NCBI GenBank assembly: GCA_963808965.1
Contig: CAWEHU010000011.1
Location: 62,001 to 126,000, forward strand
Length of the DNA stretch: 64,000 nucleotides
Direction: 5' to 3'
From: CAWEHU01 sp963808965
Lineage (GTDB): Bacteria; Pseudomonadota; Alphaproteobacteria; Acetobacterales; Acetobacteraceae
In this document: in pieces, positions 26,951 to 35,211 of the stretch
Numbering within the stretch: position 1 is the first letter of the stretch
How the letters are laid out: the number at the start of each line of letters is the position of its first letter
Notes under the pieces: model-generated
The model's database searches: none
Seen by the model: only the letters and a program-made list of their open reading frames with translations
Told to the model about the DNA's origin: nothing
Position numbers and translations under genes: made by a program

Positions 26951-27844
26951 CTAAGTCCTTTCTCCCGCGTCCACCGCATCGCGCAGCTTCCGCGCCTCCG
27001 GTCCTGAAATCAGGCGGAGGCGCAGGAAGAGGTCGATCAGGACCAGGTTCACATTGAACTTGAACGCATCGGTGTCCCGCACCGTCTCCAGCACGCGCGG
27101 CAACGGCCACAGCTCGAACTCCGCGACCTCGCCATCCGACGGATGCGGCACGAACCCCGGAGGGAGGTATAGGTCGTAGCAGTGCAGCAGATCGCGGCGC
27201 AGGCCTTCCGTGCGCTCCATCGCGTAAGCGATATGGCCCACGAGTGTCGCCTTCTCCGCAAGATCGGGCGGGATCGCGGCCTCCTCTTCGGCCTCCTTGA
27301 GCAGCGTCTCCCAGGGTGTCAGGCCTGACGGAACGCCGCCCGCGGCGAGATGATCCAGCTTGCCGGGATCCAGGTGCTTGTCCGCGGCGCGGCGGCCCAC
27401 CCAAAGGTGCAGGCCGTCATCCCGCCGGACCAGCCCGTTAACGTGGACGCCGATCGCCCTCACGCCGAAGCTAGGCAACGCGCCGCGGTCGACCGCCGCC
27501 AGCACCGGCCCGTCCGGCTCGGCGCGAACGTCGAACGCCTCGTTGCGCCAACGGTGAAAGCCGTGCTCCGCGAGGGCGCGGGCGATCGGCTGGAGCCGCG
27601 CGGGGTCGGTGAGCGTGACTCCCCCCGGATCGGCCCGGATCTCCGCGAAGCCGGCGAGTGCTGCTGCCAGTTCGGGCAAGACCCACCCCACCTGCGCCGT
27701 CCCGATGCGGAACGGGAGCCGCCGTCCCGGCAGGCGGACGTTGTGGCAGGCATGCACATGCCGCAGGAAGCCGTCCGCCGCCGTCGTGTTCTGCAATGCT
27801 CTCGCCTTCTCAACACCCGGACGGCATGCCACATGGCCAACCAT
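26951..27844 (-). CDS. DUF4743 and Nudix hydrolase domain protein
   Basis: A 297-residue protein. An N-terminal DUF4743 region (about residues 30-120) is followed by a Nudix domain (about 125-265). The Nudix box is seen as GGVPSGLTPWETLLKEAEEE, with Lys in place of the usual Arg before Glu. This layout matches the Nudix half of yeast Tnr3-like proteins, which dephosphorylate oxidised thiamine diphosphate, and bacterial relatives with unknown substrates. The ATG at 27844 overlaps the ATG of the divergent ABC transporter (shared CATG), so one of the two true starts may lie further in. Confidence 0.8.
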   Translation of the reverse strand: MVGHVACRPGVEKARALQNTTAADGFLRHVHACHNVRLPGRRLPFRIGTAQVGWVLPELAAALAGFAEIRADPGGVTLTDPARLQPIARALAEHGFHRWRNEAFDVRAEPDGPVLAAVDRGALPSFGVRAIGVHVNGLVRRDDGLHLWVGRRAADKHLDPGKLDHLAAGGVPSGLTPWETLLKEAEEEAAIPPDLAEKATLVGHIAYAMERTEGLRRDLLHCYDLYLPPGFVPHPSDGEVAEFELWPLPRVLETVRDTDAFKFNVNLVLIDLFLRLRLISGPEARKLRDAVDAGERT

Positions 27845-29723
27845 GCCGTCCTTCTCCTCCCCGATCGGCGCCTCTTCTGATCGCCGCTCCCTGCCCAGTC
27901 CACAACGCTCCAGCCTGCAAACGGTCCGTTCGCTGCTGCCCTATCTGTGGCCGAAGGAGGACACGCACGCGCGGGTGCGCGTCGTCATAGCGGTCCTGTT
28001 CCTCGTTTCGGCCAAGGTCGCCACGGTCTACGTCCCCATCGTATATGCGCGAGCCGTGGATACGCTCTCGCCCAAGGGGGGCGGGCTGGTCGTGATCCCG
28101 GCCGCGCTGATCCTCGGCTACGGGCTCTTGCGCGTGGCCTCGGCGGGATTCGGCGAGTTGCGGGACGCCGTGTTCGCGGCGGTCCAGCAGCGCACAGTGC
28201 GCAAGGTCGGCCTGCAAACCTTCGTTCACCTGCACCGGCTTTCGCTCCGTTTCCATCTCGACCGCCAGACCGGCGGCCTCTCGCGCGCCCTGGAGCGGGG
28301 AACGACCGGCATCGAATCGGTGCTGCGGCTGACCGTGTTCAACATCATCCCGACCTTCCTCGAGATGCTGATGGTCACGGGCATCCTCTGGGTCATGTTC
28401 GACTGGCGCTTTGCGCTCGTCACCTTTCTCGCCGTCGCCGCCTATATGGGTTTCACGCTCATTTTCACGAATTGGCGGGTGCGCTTCCGTCGTATCATGA
28501 ACGAGACGGATAGCGAGGCGCAGACCAAGGCGGTCGACAGCCTGCTGAATTACGAGACGGTCAAGTATTTCGGCAACGAGGGTCACGAGGCCCGCCGCTT
28601 CGACGAGGCGCTCGCCCGCTACGAGCGTGCCGCGGTGCGCTCGCAGGTGACGCTGAACATGCTCAATCTCGGCCAGGCGACGATCATCGCCGCCGGGCTC
28701 GCCGTGGTGATGCTGCTGGCCGCGAGCGGCGTGCAGCAGGGCACGATGACCGTTGGCAAGTTCGTGCTCGTCAACACCTACCTGATGCAGCTCTATCAAC
28801 CGCTGAATTTCCTCGGTTTCGTCTATCGCGAGATCAAGCAGGGGTTGGTGGACATGGAGCAGATGTTCCGCCTGTTGCATGTCGGCCAGGAGGTCGCGGA
28901 CCGGCCCGACGCCCGTGCCCTCGCGGCCCATCTCTCCGAGGGGCCGGCCGGGGAAGTGCGATTCGAGGGCGTGCGCTTCGGCTACCGGCCTGACCGCGAG
29001 ATCCTGAAAGGCATCGATATCGCCGTCCCGGCCGGGCGCAAGCTGGCGATCGTCGGGCCGACCGGCGCGGGCAAATCGACCATCAGCCGCCTCTTGTTCC
29101 GGTTTTACGACGTGACCGAGGGCCGCATCCTGATCGACGGCCAGGACATCCGCGACGTGACCCAGGACAGCCTCCGCGCGGCGATCGGCGTGGTGCCGCA
29201 AGACACGGTGCTGTTCAACGATACGATCCGCTACAACATCGCCTACGGCCGCCCCGGCGCGAGCCAGGAGGAGATCGAGCAGGCGGCCCGGCTCGCTCAG
29301 GTGCACGACTTCGTCCTCCGCCTGCCGGACGGTTACGATACGCGCGTGGGCGAACGCGGGCTGAAGCTGTCGGGGGGCGAGAAGCAGAGGGTCGCCATCG
29401 CCCGCACCATCCTGAAGGACCCGCGCATTCTCATATTGGACGAAGCGACCAGCGCCCTCGATACGCGCACCGAGCAGGAGATCCAGACCGCCCTCCGCGC
29501 CGTCGTCCGGCATCGGACCACGCTCGTCATCGCTCACCGGCTATCGACCGTCGTGGATGCCGACGAGATCGTCGTGCTTCAGGATGGTTTGGTGGCCGAG
29601 CGCGGCACTCATGCGAGCCTCCTCGCCCGGGGCGGGCTCTACGCCCAGATGTGGGCGCTGCAAGCCGAGCAGGAGCACGGAGAGGAGGCCGCCGAGTTGG
29701 AGGCGGGCTTGTCGGCGGTTTGA
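27843..29723 (+). CDS. ABC transporter, ATM1/HMT1 type, transmembrane and ATPase fused
   Basis: A 626-residue half-transporter of the ATM1/HMT1 exporter family, inner membrane. Six hydrophobic segments precede residue 340; the family segment LNYETVKYFGNEGHE in the cytoplasmic loop is typical of mitochondrial Atm1 and its alphaproteobacterial relatives, which export glutathione-linked sulfur compounds or metal conjugates. The ATPase has Walker A GPTGAGKST, the signature LSGGEKQRVAIA, Walker B ILILDEATSALD and the switch His in IAHRLST. It works as a homodimer. The first in-frame ATG is at 27843, opposite the Nudix start, and lacks a clear ribosome site. Confidence 0.92.
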   Translation: MPSFSSPIGASSDRRSLPSPQRSSLQTVRSLLPYLWPKEDTHARVRVVIAVLFLVSAKVATVYVPIVYARAVDTLSPKGGGLVVIPAALILGYGLLRVASAGFGELRDAVFAAVQQRTVRKVGLQTFVHLHRLSLRFHLDRQTGGLSRALERGTTGIESVLRLTVFNIIPTFLEMLMVTGILWVMFDWRFALVTFLAVAAYMGFTLIFTNWRVRFRRIMNETDSEAQTKAVDSLLNYETVKYFGNEGHEARRFDEALARYERAAVRSQVTLNMLNLGQATIIAAGLAVVMLLAASGVQQGTMTVGKFVLVNTYLMQLYQPLNFLGFVYREIKQGLVDMEQMFRLLHVGQEVADRPDARALAAHLSEGPAGEVRFEGVRFGYRPDREILKGIDIAVPAGRKLAIVGPTGAGKSTISRLLFRFYDVTEGRILIDGQDIRDVTQDSLRAAIGVVPQDTVLFNDTIRYNIAYGRPGASQEEIEQAARLAQVHDFVLRLPDGYDTRVGERGLKLSGGEKQRVAIARTILKDPRILILDEATSALDTRTEQEIQTALRAVVRHRTTLVIAHRLSTVVDADEIVVLQDGLVAERGTHASLLARGGLYAQMWALQAEQEHGEEAAELEAGLSAV

Positions 29724-29767
29724 ATCCGCCTTGCCGGGTTCCATATCGGGCCAAAGGAGCGCGTGCG

Positions 29768-30067
29768 ATGCCGATGCAGTTGGACCCCGATACCGATCTG
29801 GATGGACCGCCCCCCGCCGACCTCAGCTACGCCGGCGCGGTGATCGACAAAGCGATCGAATACATGGTGAGCCAGAATATCGGTTCGCTGGCCATCGCCT
29901 CGGCCCTGCTCGGCGGTTCTCTCGGGCTCCTCGCCCGCACCATGCCGGACGGCGCCATTCTACGCATCCTTGAGAACGCGATGGAGAGCGTCCAGGCCGG
30001 CGAGTTGCGTCGCATCGCCGATCCGCCCCCCGCCACCGCGCACCCAAGCGCCCTCAAGCGCGCTTGA
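29768..30067 (+). CDS. Small hypothetical protein with a hydrophobic centre
   Basis: A 99-residue protein of unknown function. It has an acidic/proline start, then YAGAVIDKAIEYMVSQN and one hydrophobic stretch (GSLAIASALLGGSLGLLA) that could be a single membrane segment, ending in an Ala/Pro-rich tail. AAAGGAG lies about 8 bases before the ATG at 29768. It follows the ABC exporter by 44 bases and precedes rpmB. I recognise no domain. Confidence 0.6.
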   Translation: MPMQLDPDTDLDGPPPADLSYAGAVIDKAIEYMVSQNIGSLAIASALLGGSLGLLARTMPDGAILRILENAMESVQAGELRRIADPPPATAHPSALKRA

Positions 30068-30161
30068 CGGGGCCAGTCGGCTTCGCCATAACCCCGGCCT
30101 TCCGAAACGCCGGCCTGCGCGGAAGCCTCGCGCGCGCCTTGCTGGATCGAGGTTTCTCGCG

Positions 30162-30467
30162 ATGTCCCGCCGCTGCCAGATCACGGGCAAGGGCGTTCTG
30201 ACGGGCAACAACGTCAGCCACGCCAACAACAAGACCCGTCGCCGCTTCCTGCCGAATTTGCAGGAAACCTCCCTCCTCTCGGATGTCCTGGGCGCGCCGG
30301 TGCGGCTGCGCCTTTCAACGCGCGCCATCCGCACGATCGAGCACAATGGGGGGATCGACGCTTTCTTGCTTTCCACCCCGAATACCCGGCTTCCCGCTGA
30401 GGCCCGGGTAATCAAGCGCCGGATCGAACGCGCCCGCGCCAGGCAGGAAGCCACGAACGCGGCCTGA
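30162..30467 (+). CDS. rpmB: 50S ribosomal protein L28
   Basis: The 101-residue L28 of the longer alphaproteobacterial type. Its start SRRCQITGKGVLTGNNVSHA and the following NNKTRRRFLPNLQE are diagnostic. The C-terminus carries the lineage's extension (ARVIKRRIERARARQ). It is a structural component of the large ribosomal subunit. The ATG at 30162 begins the conserved protein; the frame is open upstream but that part is not L28. It appears monocistronic. Confidence 0.96.
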   Translation: MSRRCQITGKGVLTGNNVSHANNKTRRRFLPNLQETSLLSDVLGAPVRLRLSTRAIRTIEHNGGIDAFLLSTPNTRLPAEARVIKRRIERARARQEATNAA

Positions 30468-30837
30468 TCGCGCGGGCCTCGAACCCGCGAGCTCCGGCGC
30501 GCGCTCGTACCGGGCCTGAACGCCCTCGTAACACGCCAGCACCGAGCCGGAACTTCTGTCGCGTCAGGATCATCGCCGACCGAAGGCTTTGATCGGCGCG
30601 AGGCGTACCTCGACGCCCCGCGCGATGGCGATTATGGCATGGCGAACGTGGAACCTCGAACAGCGGAGGTTGACCGCAGGATCGCGAACGGTAACGCTCG
30701 CGCTCTCGCAAGGGAAACCAGCCATCGTTTTGCGATGCCGCAGCGGTATTCGGGTGTCAGCGCCGGAATCGAGGAGACTTCCTTGCCTTTGCCGCACTGA
30801 TCGCGGCTTATCGAGTCCTGGCTATGGAGGAGCGAAG
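30468..30837. other. Intergenic tract between rpmB and the Rap1a-like gene
   Basis: About 370 bases without a convincing gene on either strand. Just after rpmB a partial GC-rich inverted repeat (GCGGG and CCCGC around 30470-30490) may help end transcription, though no T-run follows. The promoter of the downstream exported-protein gene must lie here. Confidence 0.4.
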
Positions 30838-31260
30838 ATGGTTGTCGAGGTCAAGAAGAGGGCTGCCGTTTTGGGATTGGCCGTCGCGCTTGGCAGCCCG
30901 GGGATCAGTTCGGCCGCTGTTTTGGAATTGCAATTCCCGCCCCGAACGGTGCAGGATCTGATTGCGATCTGTTCGCCGGCAAAGGACGACCCCATGATGA
31001 CCGCGGCCATAAACTATTGCCACGGCTATGCGGAAGGTGCGGTTGTCGTCGAGATGGCCCACGAGTTGCAACGAGGAGGTCGCAAGCTATTTTGTTTGCC
31101 GAACCCGCCGCCTCCAAGTGGATCGGAGCTGGGCAGCTTCATCGTCTGGGCCAATCAGGATCCGTCTCGCCTGACGCAGCCAGCGATCGATGGCATGTTC
31201 CTTTACCTTGCGCAGAAATATCCGTGCGCTAACCAGAGTGCGGGCACGGGACGGAGATAG
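30838..31260 (+). CDS. Rap1a/Tai-type immunity-like exported protein
   Basis: A 140-residue protein with a signal peptide (basic VKKRAAVLGLAVALGSPG, cleavage near SSAA). The mature domain has a conserved pattern of Cys and small residues: DLIAICSPAKDD, then AINYCHGYAEGAVVV, and a late Cys (QKYPCAN). This fits the Rap1a/Tai immunity-protein fold, first described for type VI effector immunity in Serratia, though many family members are stand-alone exported proteins. No toxin gene lies next to it, so an immunity role is not supported here. GGAGGAG precedes the ATG by 6 bases. A lipoprotein gene follows after 4 bases. Confidence 0.65.
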   Translation: MVVEVKKRAAVLGLAVALGSPGISSAAVLELQFPPRTVQDLIAICSPAKDDPMMTAAINYCHGYAEGAVVVEMAHELQRGGRKLFCLPNPPPPSGSELGSFIVWANQDPSRLTQPAIDGMFLYLAQKYPCANQSAGTGRR

Positions 31261-31264
31261 CGAG

Positions 31265-31552
31265 ATGCGCCACTTCATCCTGGCGATCGCAGTCGCGAGC
31301 GTGTCCTTGGCAGGCTGCGCAAACCTCAGCCCGACCGAGCAACGTGCCTTAACCGGAACCGGAATCGGCACTGCCGGGGGCGCTGTTATCGGAGCGATAG
31401 CCGGCAATGCTGGCCTGGGCGCCGGCATCGGCGCTGCGGCGGGTCTCGCTGGAGGGCTGCTCTACGACCAGGCAAAAAAGAGCGAGGCGGCATCATACCG
31501 TGCCGGCTATCGCGCCGGCGCGAGGGGTGCTCCGTCGACTTCTCCGCAATAA
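31265..31552 (+). CDS. Glycine-zipper lipoprotein
   Basis: A 95-residue predicted lipoprotein. The signal peptide ends in a lipobox (VSLAGC), so the mature protein would be lipidated at that Cys. A glycine-zipper region (GIGTAGGAVIGAIAGNAGLG and on) follows, which could form a tight membrane-associated helix pair as in YMGG/OmpA-like zipper proteins. The end is basic and Ala-rich. It starts 4 bases after the Rap1a-like gene and is probably co-transcribed with it. The function is unknown. Confidence 0.7.
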   Translation: MRHFILAIAVASVSLAGCANLSPTEQRALTGTGIGTAGGAVIGAIAGNAGLGAGIGAAAGLAGGLLYDQAKKSEAASYRAGYRAGARGAPSTSPQ

Positions 31553-31617
31553 CGTTGTTGGGCAGGCAGCCCGAGCATCGCCCGCGCTTCACTCTGGCGC
31601 AGCTGCGCCAGCCGCTG

Positions 31618-32562
31618 TTATCCCGTGATATCCGCCGACAGGCCGGATAAGGCATAGAGCCAGATGAGCAGGGAGACGATCGAGAATAGCGTCGTCATCG
31701 AAACGGTAGAGGCGACCATTATTTCCTCGCACCTGTATTCCCCGGCGAGGATGTAGACGGTCTTGGCGGTCGGGACCGCGGCGCACACGACCGCGGCGAT
31801 CGTGTAGAGGGGATCGAGGCCGCAAGCGCGTGACAGGCCATAGACGATCAGCGGCATAAGGACGAGTTTGATCGCGGTGAGCACTGCGGAGCGCCCCAAA
31901 TTCGCTTGCAGGCCACCCAGGGAAAGTCCGAGACCGATCGCGAACAGAGCGCAAGGCGTGAGCGCACCGGCAAGGATATTCATGTAATCGATGACCGCGC
32001 CGGGCAGGCAAATCCCGAGGATCGACCAGGCCACGCCGAGCAAGGTCGAGAGAACCATCGGGTTGAGCACGATATGGCGCATCAACACGGAGGCCTGCAT
32101 ACGCCCGCCCGCTGTGTGCTGCCCGTCGATCTCGAGCAGGATGATGGCAGCCGGGAACATCACCAACGCGACGAAAACTGTGGCGATCGCCGCCGGAAGC
32201 ACGGCGCGCGGGCCGTAAATAGCGTTGAGGATCGGCAGCGCGACGAAGCCGGTGTTCGTCATCGACGCGGCCATTCCGTGCATCGTCCGGCGGCCCAGGC
32301 CGGAGCGCGTTCGCATCACCGCGAAGACAAGCGCAAAGCAGATTAGAGAGCCGCCGCCGAAGGCGGCCAGGAACCGCCACGCGAGCAACGTTCGGGCATG
32401 CTCCTGCGCGATTGTAACGAACAAGAGCGCGGGCATGGCGACATTGTAGGCGAAATGGATGAGCTCGTCGGCCAGCCTACGCGACAAGTAGCCCGTCAAG
32501 GCGGCGAGCCAACCTGTTACGATCACAGCGAAGACCGGCAGAATGAGGTCTGCGACCCGCAC
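31618..32562 (-). CDS. AEC family transporter (auxin efflux carrier-like)
   Basis: A 314-residue inner-membrane permease with about ten hydrophobic segments in two halves, matching the auxin-efflux-carrier family (bacterial MdcF, MleP and similar). Typical stretches are the start (ILPVFAVIVTGWLAALTGYL), FAYNVAMPALLF, and the second-half repeat around CAAVPTAKTVYILAGEY. Bacterial members move malonate, malate or other dicarboxylates; the substrate here is unknown. It converges with the lipoprotein gene and appears monocistronic. The start is the first in-frame codon giving the family's usual N-terminus. Confidence 0.82.
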   Translation of the reverse strand: MRVADLILPVFAVIVTGWLAALTGYLSRRLADELIHFAYNVAMPALLFVTIAQEHARTLLAWRFLAAFGGGSLICFALVFAVMRTRSGLGRRTMHGMAASMTNTGFVALPILNAIYGPRAVLPAAIATVFVALVMFPAAIILLEIDGQHTAGGRMQASVLMRHIVLNPMVLSTLLGVAWSILGICLPGAVIDYMNILAGALTPCALFAIGLGLSLGGLQANLGRSAVLTAIKLVLMPLIVYGLSRACGLDPLYTIAAVVCAAVPTAKTVYILAGEYRCEEIMVASTVSMTTLFSIVSLLIWLYALSGLSADITG

Positions 32563-32674
32563 GCGGTCAACTCCGATTCGGCACTAATCGGACGGCGATA
32601 GCCGACGATGACCCATCGTCATCGCGACGGATCGCCGTGGCAAGGATTTTGGTTTGAGAGGCCGCCCGACGCGC

Positions 32675-33121
32675 CTACTTCGGCGGCGCCTGCGGCTGTT
32701 GCTTCTCCGACCCGCGCGGCGTTCCCTGGAGGGTCAGGCCCGTTGCAGCGGTGTCTATCGATATTCCGCTGTTATCCACGAAGATCGTCGGATTGCGGCA
32801 ATCCTGCATATTGTCGAGCGTCAGGGTGCGCCCGTCCTGGAGCTTGGCGCTCACCCGGTCCACGCACTCGCTTTGCTGGATCATGAACTCCTGGGACCGC
32901 AGCGGCTGGATCGGGCCCTTGTCCGTCAGCACGATGTCCTTCTGTTGCGTGGTATAGGCATGCGCCTCCGTGATCGGCTTGTCGGCCCGGTTGCGCAGAA
33001 CGAAGGAGCGGAGCGTCTGGGAGTGTTGCTCCGCGCGCGGCTGCTCCGGACCGGCCGCACCCGCTACGGCGGGCGCGATGAGAAAGGCCACCATCAGGGC
33101 CGCCTTGCCGCACTTCGTCAT
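32675..33121 (-). CDS. Hypothetical exported protein
   Basis: A 148-residue protein with a signal peptide (KCGKAALMVAFLIAPAVAGA). The mature part reads as a small beta-rich domain: FVLRNRADKPITEAHAYT, then VLTDKGPIQPLRSQEFM, with two cysteines (SECVD and QDCRN) that could form a disulfide. It ends in a Gln/Pro-rich tail. I do not recognise the family. The ATG at 33121 follows GGGAGG. The gene for a PEP-CTERM GDSL hydrolase lies just upstream on the same strand (53-base gap), so the two may be co-transcribed. Confidence 0.62.
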   Translation of the reverse strand: MTKCGKAALMVAFLIAPAVAGAAGPEQPRAEQHSQTLRSFVLRNRADKPITEAHAYTTQQKDIVLTDKGPIQPLRSQEFMIQQSECVDRVSAKLQDGRTLTLDNMQDCRNPTIFVDNSGISIDTAATGLTLQGTPRGSEKQQPQAPPK

Positions 33122-33174
33122 GTCCCCATACCTCCCGGTGAAGGCGGAAAAGCATGCCGTCGGCACGAGTTCCG

Positions 33175-34161
33175 TCAGGCGGATCGCCGATAGCGGATCA
33201 GCCCCAGTCCGACAACCGCCGCCCCGAGCAAGGCGAGGCTCGCCGGCTCCGGAAGCTCTGCCGCCAGAGCGTCCCCGAGCAGCTCATGGAACCGGGTGGT
33301 CGGGTGCTTCGAGTCCCAGAACACGTATTGATCGGGATTGGAGCATAAGGAGGGCGACGGGCCGAGGACGAGGCAGGGATCGGTGCTGTTGGTGAACCCC
33401 AACGCGGAGGCGTTGGCGATCAGGTCATTCACGATGGAGCCGGTGTTCAGCAGAAACACGTTCGCGCCCGGAAGCTCGGCATCGAGCGTGCCGGCGACCT
33501 GGGCGTAAGCCGCATTCATCGCATCGGCGATCTCGTTCAGCGCAAGGGCGAAGCCGGAGGCCGCGCCCGCGGGCGTGAGTCCGATATGAAAGAGCGTCGC
33601 GAGCGCGATATTGCGCGCTCCCGCGCCGTAGAGCGCCGTGGCCTGCCCGAGCACGTTGGCGGCGGCGTTCTGGATGATGTTGGCCGCCGGCTCACTCCCG
33701 ATATTATCGAAAATGTCGTTGCCGCCCGCTTCGAGGATAAAGAGCGTGGCGGCGGGGCTGAACGTGATCGACCGGTTCTGGGCCTGCGCGACGAAGCTCG
33801 CCACCTGCGTCTGTTGTCCGCCGACGCCATTGAGGCCGGTCGCGTCGTTGTAGGTTCCGGTCTCCGCGCCCGCGATCGCGAAGTTGAGGCTCTTGTTCCC
33901 GCGATTCGGATCATTCGAGTAGGTAAACGGAATGCCGAGATCCTGGGCCAGGTACTCGATGGCCGTCGGCCCGTTCGACAAACGCCTCGCGTAGGGCGGG
34001 CTGGGCGGTAGGCCGGTCAGCGAGAAGTAATTGCCGCTATCGATATAGCTATCCCCGAACGTATAGAGCGCCTGATAGCCGGCCTCGGCGGGGTTGCTGA
34101 TCGAGACGGTCGCGAGCGCGGCGAAGCCGGCGACCGGCAAGATACTTTTACCGAGATGCAT
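33175..34161 (-). CDS. SGNH/GDSL hydrolase with PEP-CTERM sorting signal
   Basis: A 328-residue exported esterase/lipase-like protein. After a signal peptide (cleavage near PAEA), block I is FGDSYIDSGN with the nucleophile Ser. Block III is LEAGGNDIFDN, and the catalytic Asp/His pair lies in FWDSKHPTTRFHELLGDA. The C-terminus reads LPEPASLALLGAAVVGLGLI followed by an Arg-rich end, a PEP-CTERM tripartite signal (PEP box, membrane helix, basic tail) that an exosortase would cleave. No exosortase gene is in this window. Related enzymes are often called autotransporter-type esterases, but no beta-barrel is present here. Confidence 0.85.
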   Translation of the reverse strand: MHLGKSILPVAGFAALATVSISNPAEAGYQALYTFGDSYIDSGNYFSLTGLPPSPPYARRLSNGPTAIEYLAQDLGIPFTYSNDPNRGNKSLNFAIAGAETGTYNDATGLNGVGGQQTQVASFVAQAQNRSITFSPAATLFILEAGGNDIFDNIGSEPAANIIQNAAANVLGQATALYGAGARNIALATLFHIGLTPAGAASGFALALNEIADAMNAAYAQVAGTLDAELPGANVFLLNTGSIVNDLIANASALGFTNSTDPCLVLGPSPSLCSNPDQYVFWDSKHPTTRFHELLGDALAAELPEPASLALLGAAVVGLGLIRYRRSA

Positions 34162-34217
34162 TCCGTTTCTCCCGCGCGTCGATAAGGCTCAACGGTAAGA
34201 GGCCGGAACAGGAACGG

Positions 34218-35211
34218 TCAAGCAACCGGGCGTGAGTGTGTCGGCGCCTGCCGGGTCTGCCACGCTTCCGCGAGCAGGCAAAGCATCTCGAACAGGACGG
34301 ATGCGCCGTTGAACGCGGTCAGGTTGCCGACATCGAAGGGCGGCGAGACCTCCACCAGATCGCCACCGATGAGATCGACGCCGCGCAGGCCGCGGAGTAT
34401 GCGCAGCGCCTCGATCATGGAGAGCCCCCCTGCCTCAGGGGTTCCGGTTCCTGGCGCCTGCGCCGGATCGAGGCTATCGATGTCGAATGTCAGATAGGTC
34501 GGCCCCTCCCCCGCAACACGGCGGGCTTCCTCCACCGCGTGACGCCAGCCTTTGTCCTGCAACTCGTCCATCGGCAGCACGCGCATCCCGGCACGCCGGG
34601 AAAAACCCCAGAGCTCGGGATCGTTGGTCGTGCCGCGGATGCCGATCTGGATGACCCGCTTGGGGTCCAGCAGAATTCTCCTCCACCGCGCGGCTGAACG
34701 GCGCGCCGTGGTGAAAGCGCGAGCCCATGTAGTCGCCGCCGGTATCGCAATGGGCGTCGATATGGATCATGCCGATGGGCCGGGACGCCGCGACGGCCCG
34801 CAGGATCGGCAGGCTGATCGAGTGATCGCCGCCGACGGAGAGCGGAACGACGCCGGCATCCATGACTGTGCGAAAGAAGGCGGCGATCTCTGCTTGCGCG
34901 CCTTCGAGCGTGAACGGTTGCTCGATCCAGCAATCGCCGACATCGCGCACACGCGCAATCTCGAACGGCGCGATCCCGGTCGCGCTGTTGATCCGTCGGA
35001 GCAGGCTCGACTGGTCGCGGACGGCACGCGGGCCGTGCCGCGTGCCTGATCGGTTGGTAACGCCGCCATCGAACGGCACGCCGATGATGCCGATATCGAC
35101 TTGGCCGAGATCCTCCGTATGTGGCGTGCGGAAGAAGGTCGGGATGCCGGTGTAGCGCGGCCGCGCCTGCGGGTCCTGCATCTCCTCATACCGGGTGGGC
35201 TGCTTGATCAC
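34218..35211 (-). CDS. Ureohydrolase of the agmatinase/guanidino-acid hydrolase family (frameshifted)
   Basis: An arginase-fold Mn enzyme that cleaves a guanidino group to urea. The first frame (from GTG 35211) has PRYTGIPTFFRTP, GVPFDGGVTNRSGTRHGPRA, and the metal ligands in GGDHS and HIDAHCDTG. It goes wrong after RAVEE. The correct continuation, ILLDPKRVIQIGIRGTTNDP, is open in a second frame that carries the last ligands in FDIDSLDPAQAPGTGTPE. One extra base near 34674-34684 explains this. Total about 330 residues. The N-terminal pattern resembles guanidinobutyrase/guanidinopropionase as much as SpeB, so agmatine is not assured. The start overlaps the hpnK stop (GTGA), making it the last gene of the hopanoid operon. 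Confidence 0.85.

Noticed and set aside
27810..29537. A 575-codon minus-strand open frame.
   Set aside because: It is antisense to the ABC exporter with all ATPase motifs. It is rich in His, Asp and Gln, as typical of mirror frames.
30838..31552. Effector-immunity locus suggested by the Rap1a/Tai-like protein.
   Set aside because: No toxin, type VI secretion or effector gene is adjacent; the neighbour is a glycine-zipper lipoprotein. The family has many stand-alone members.
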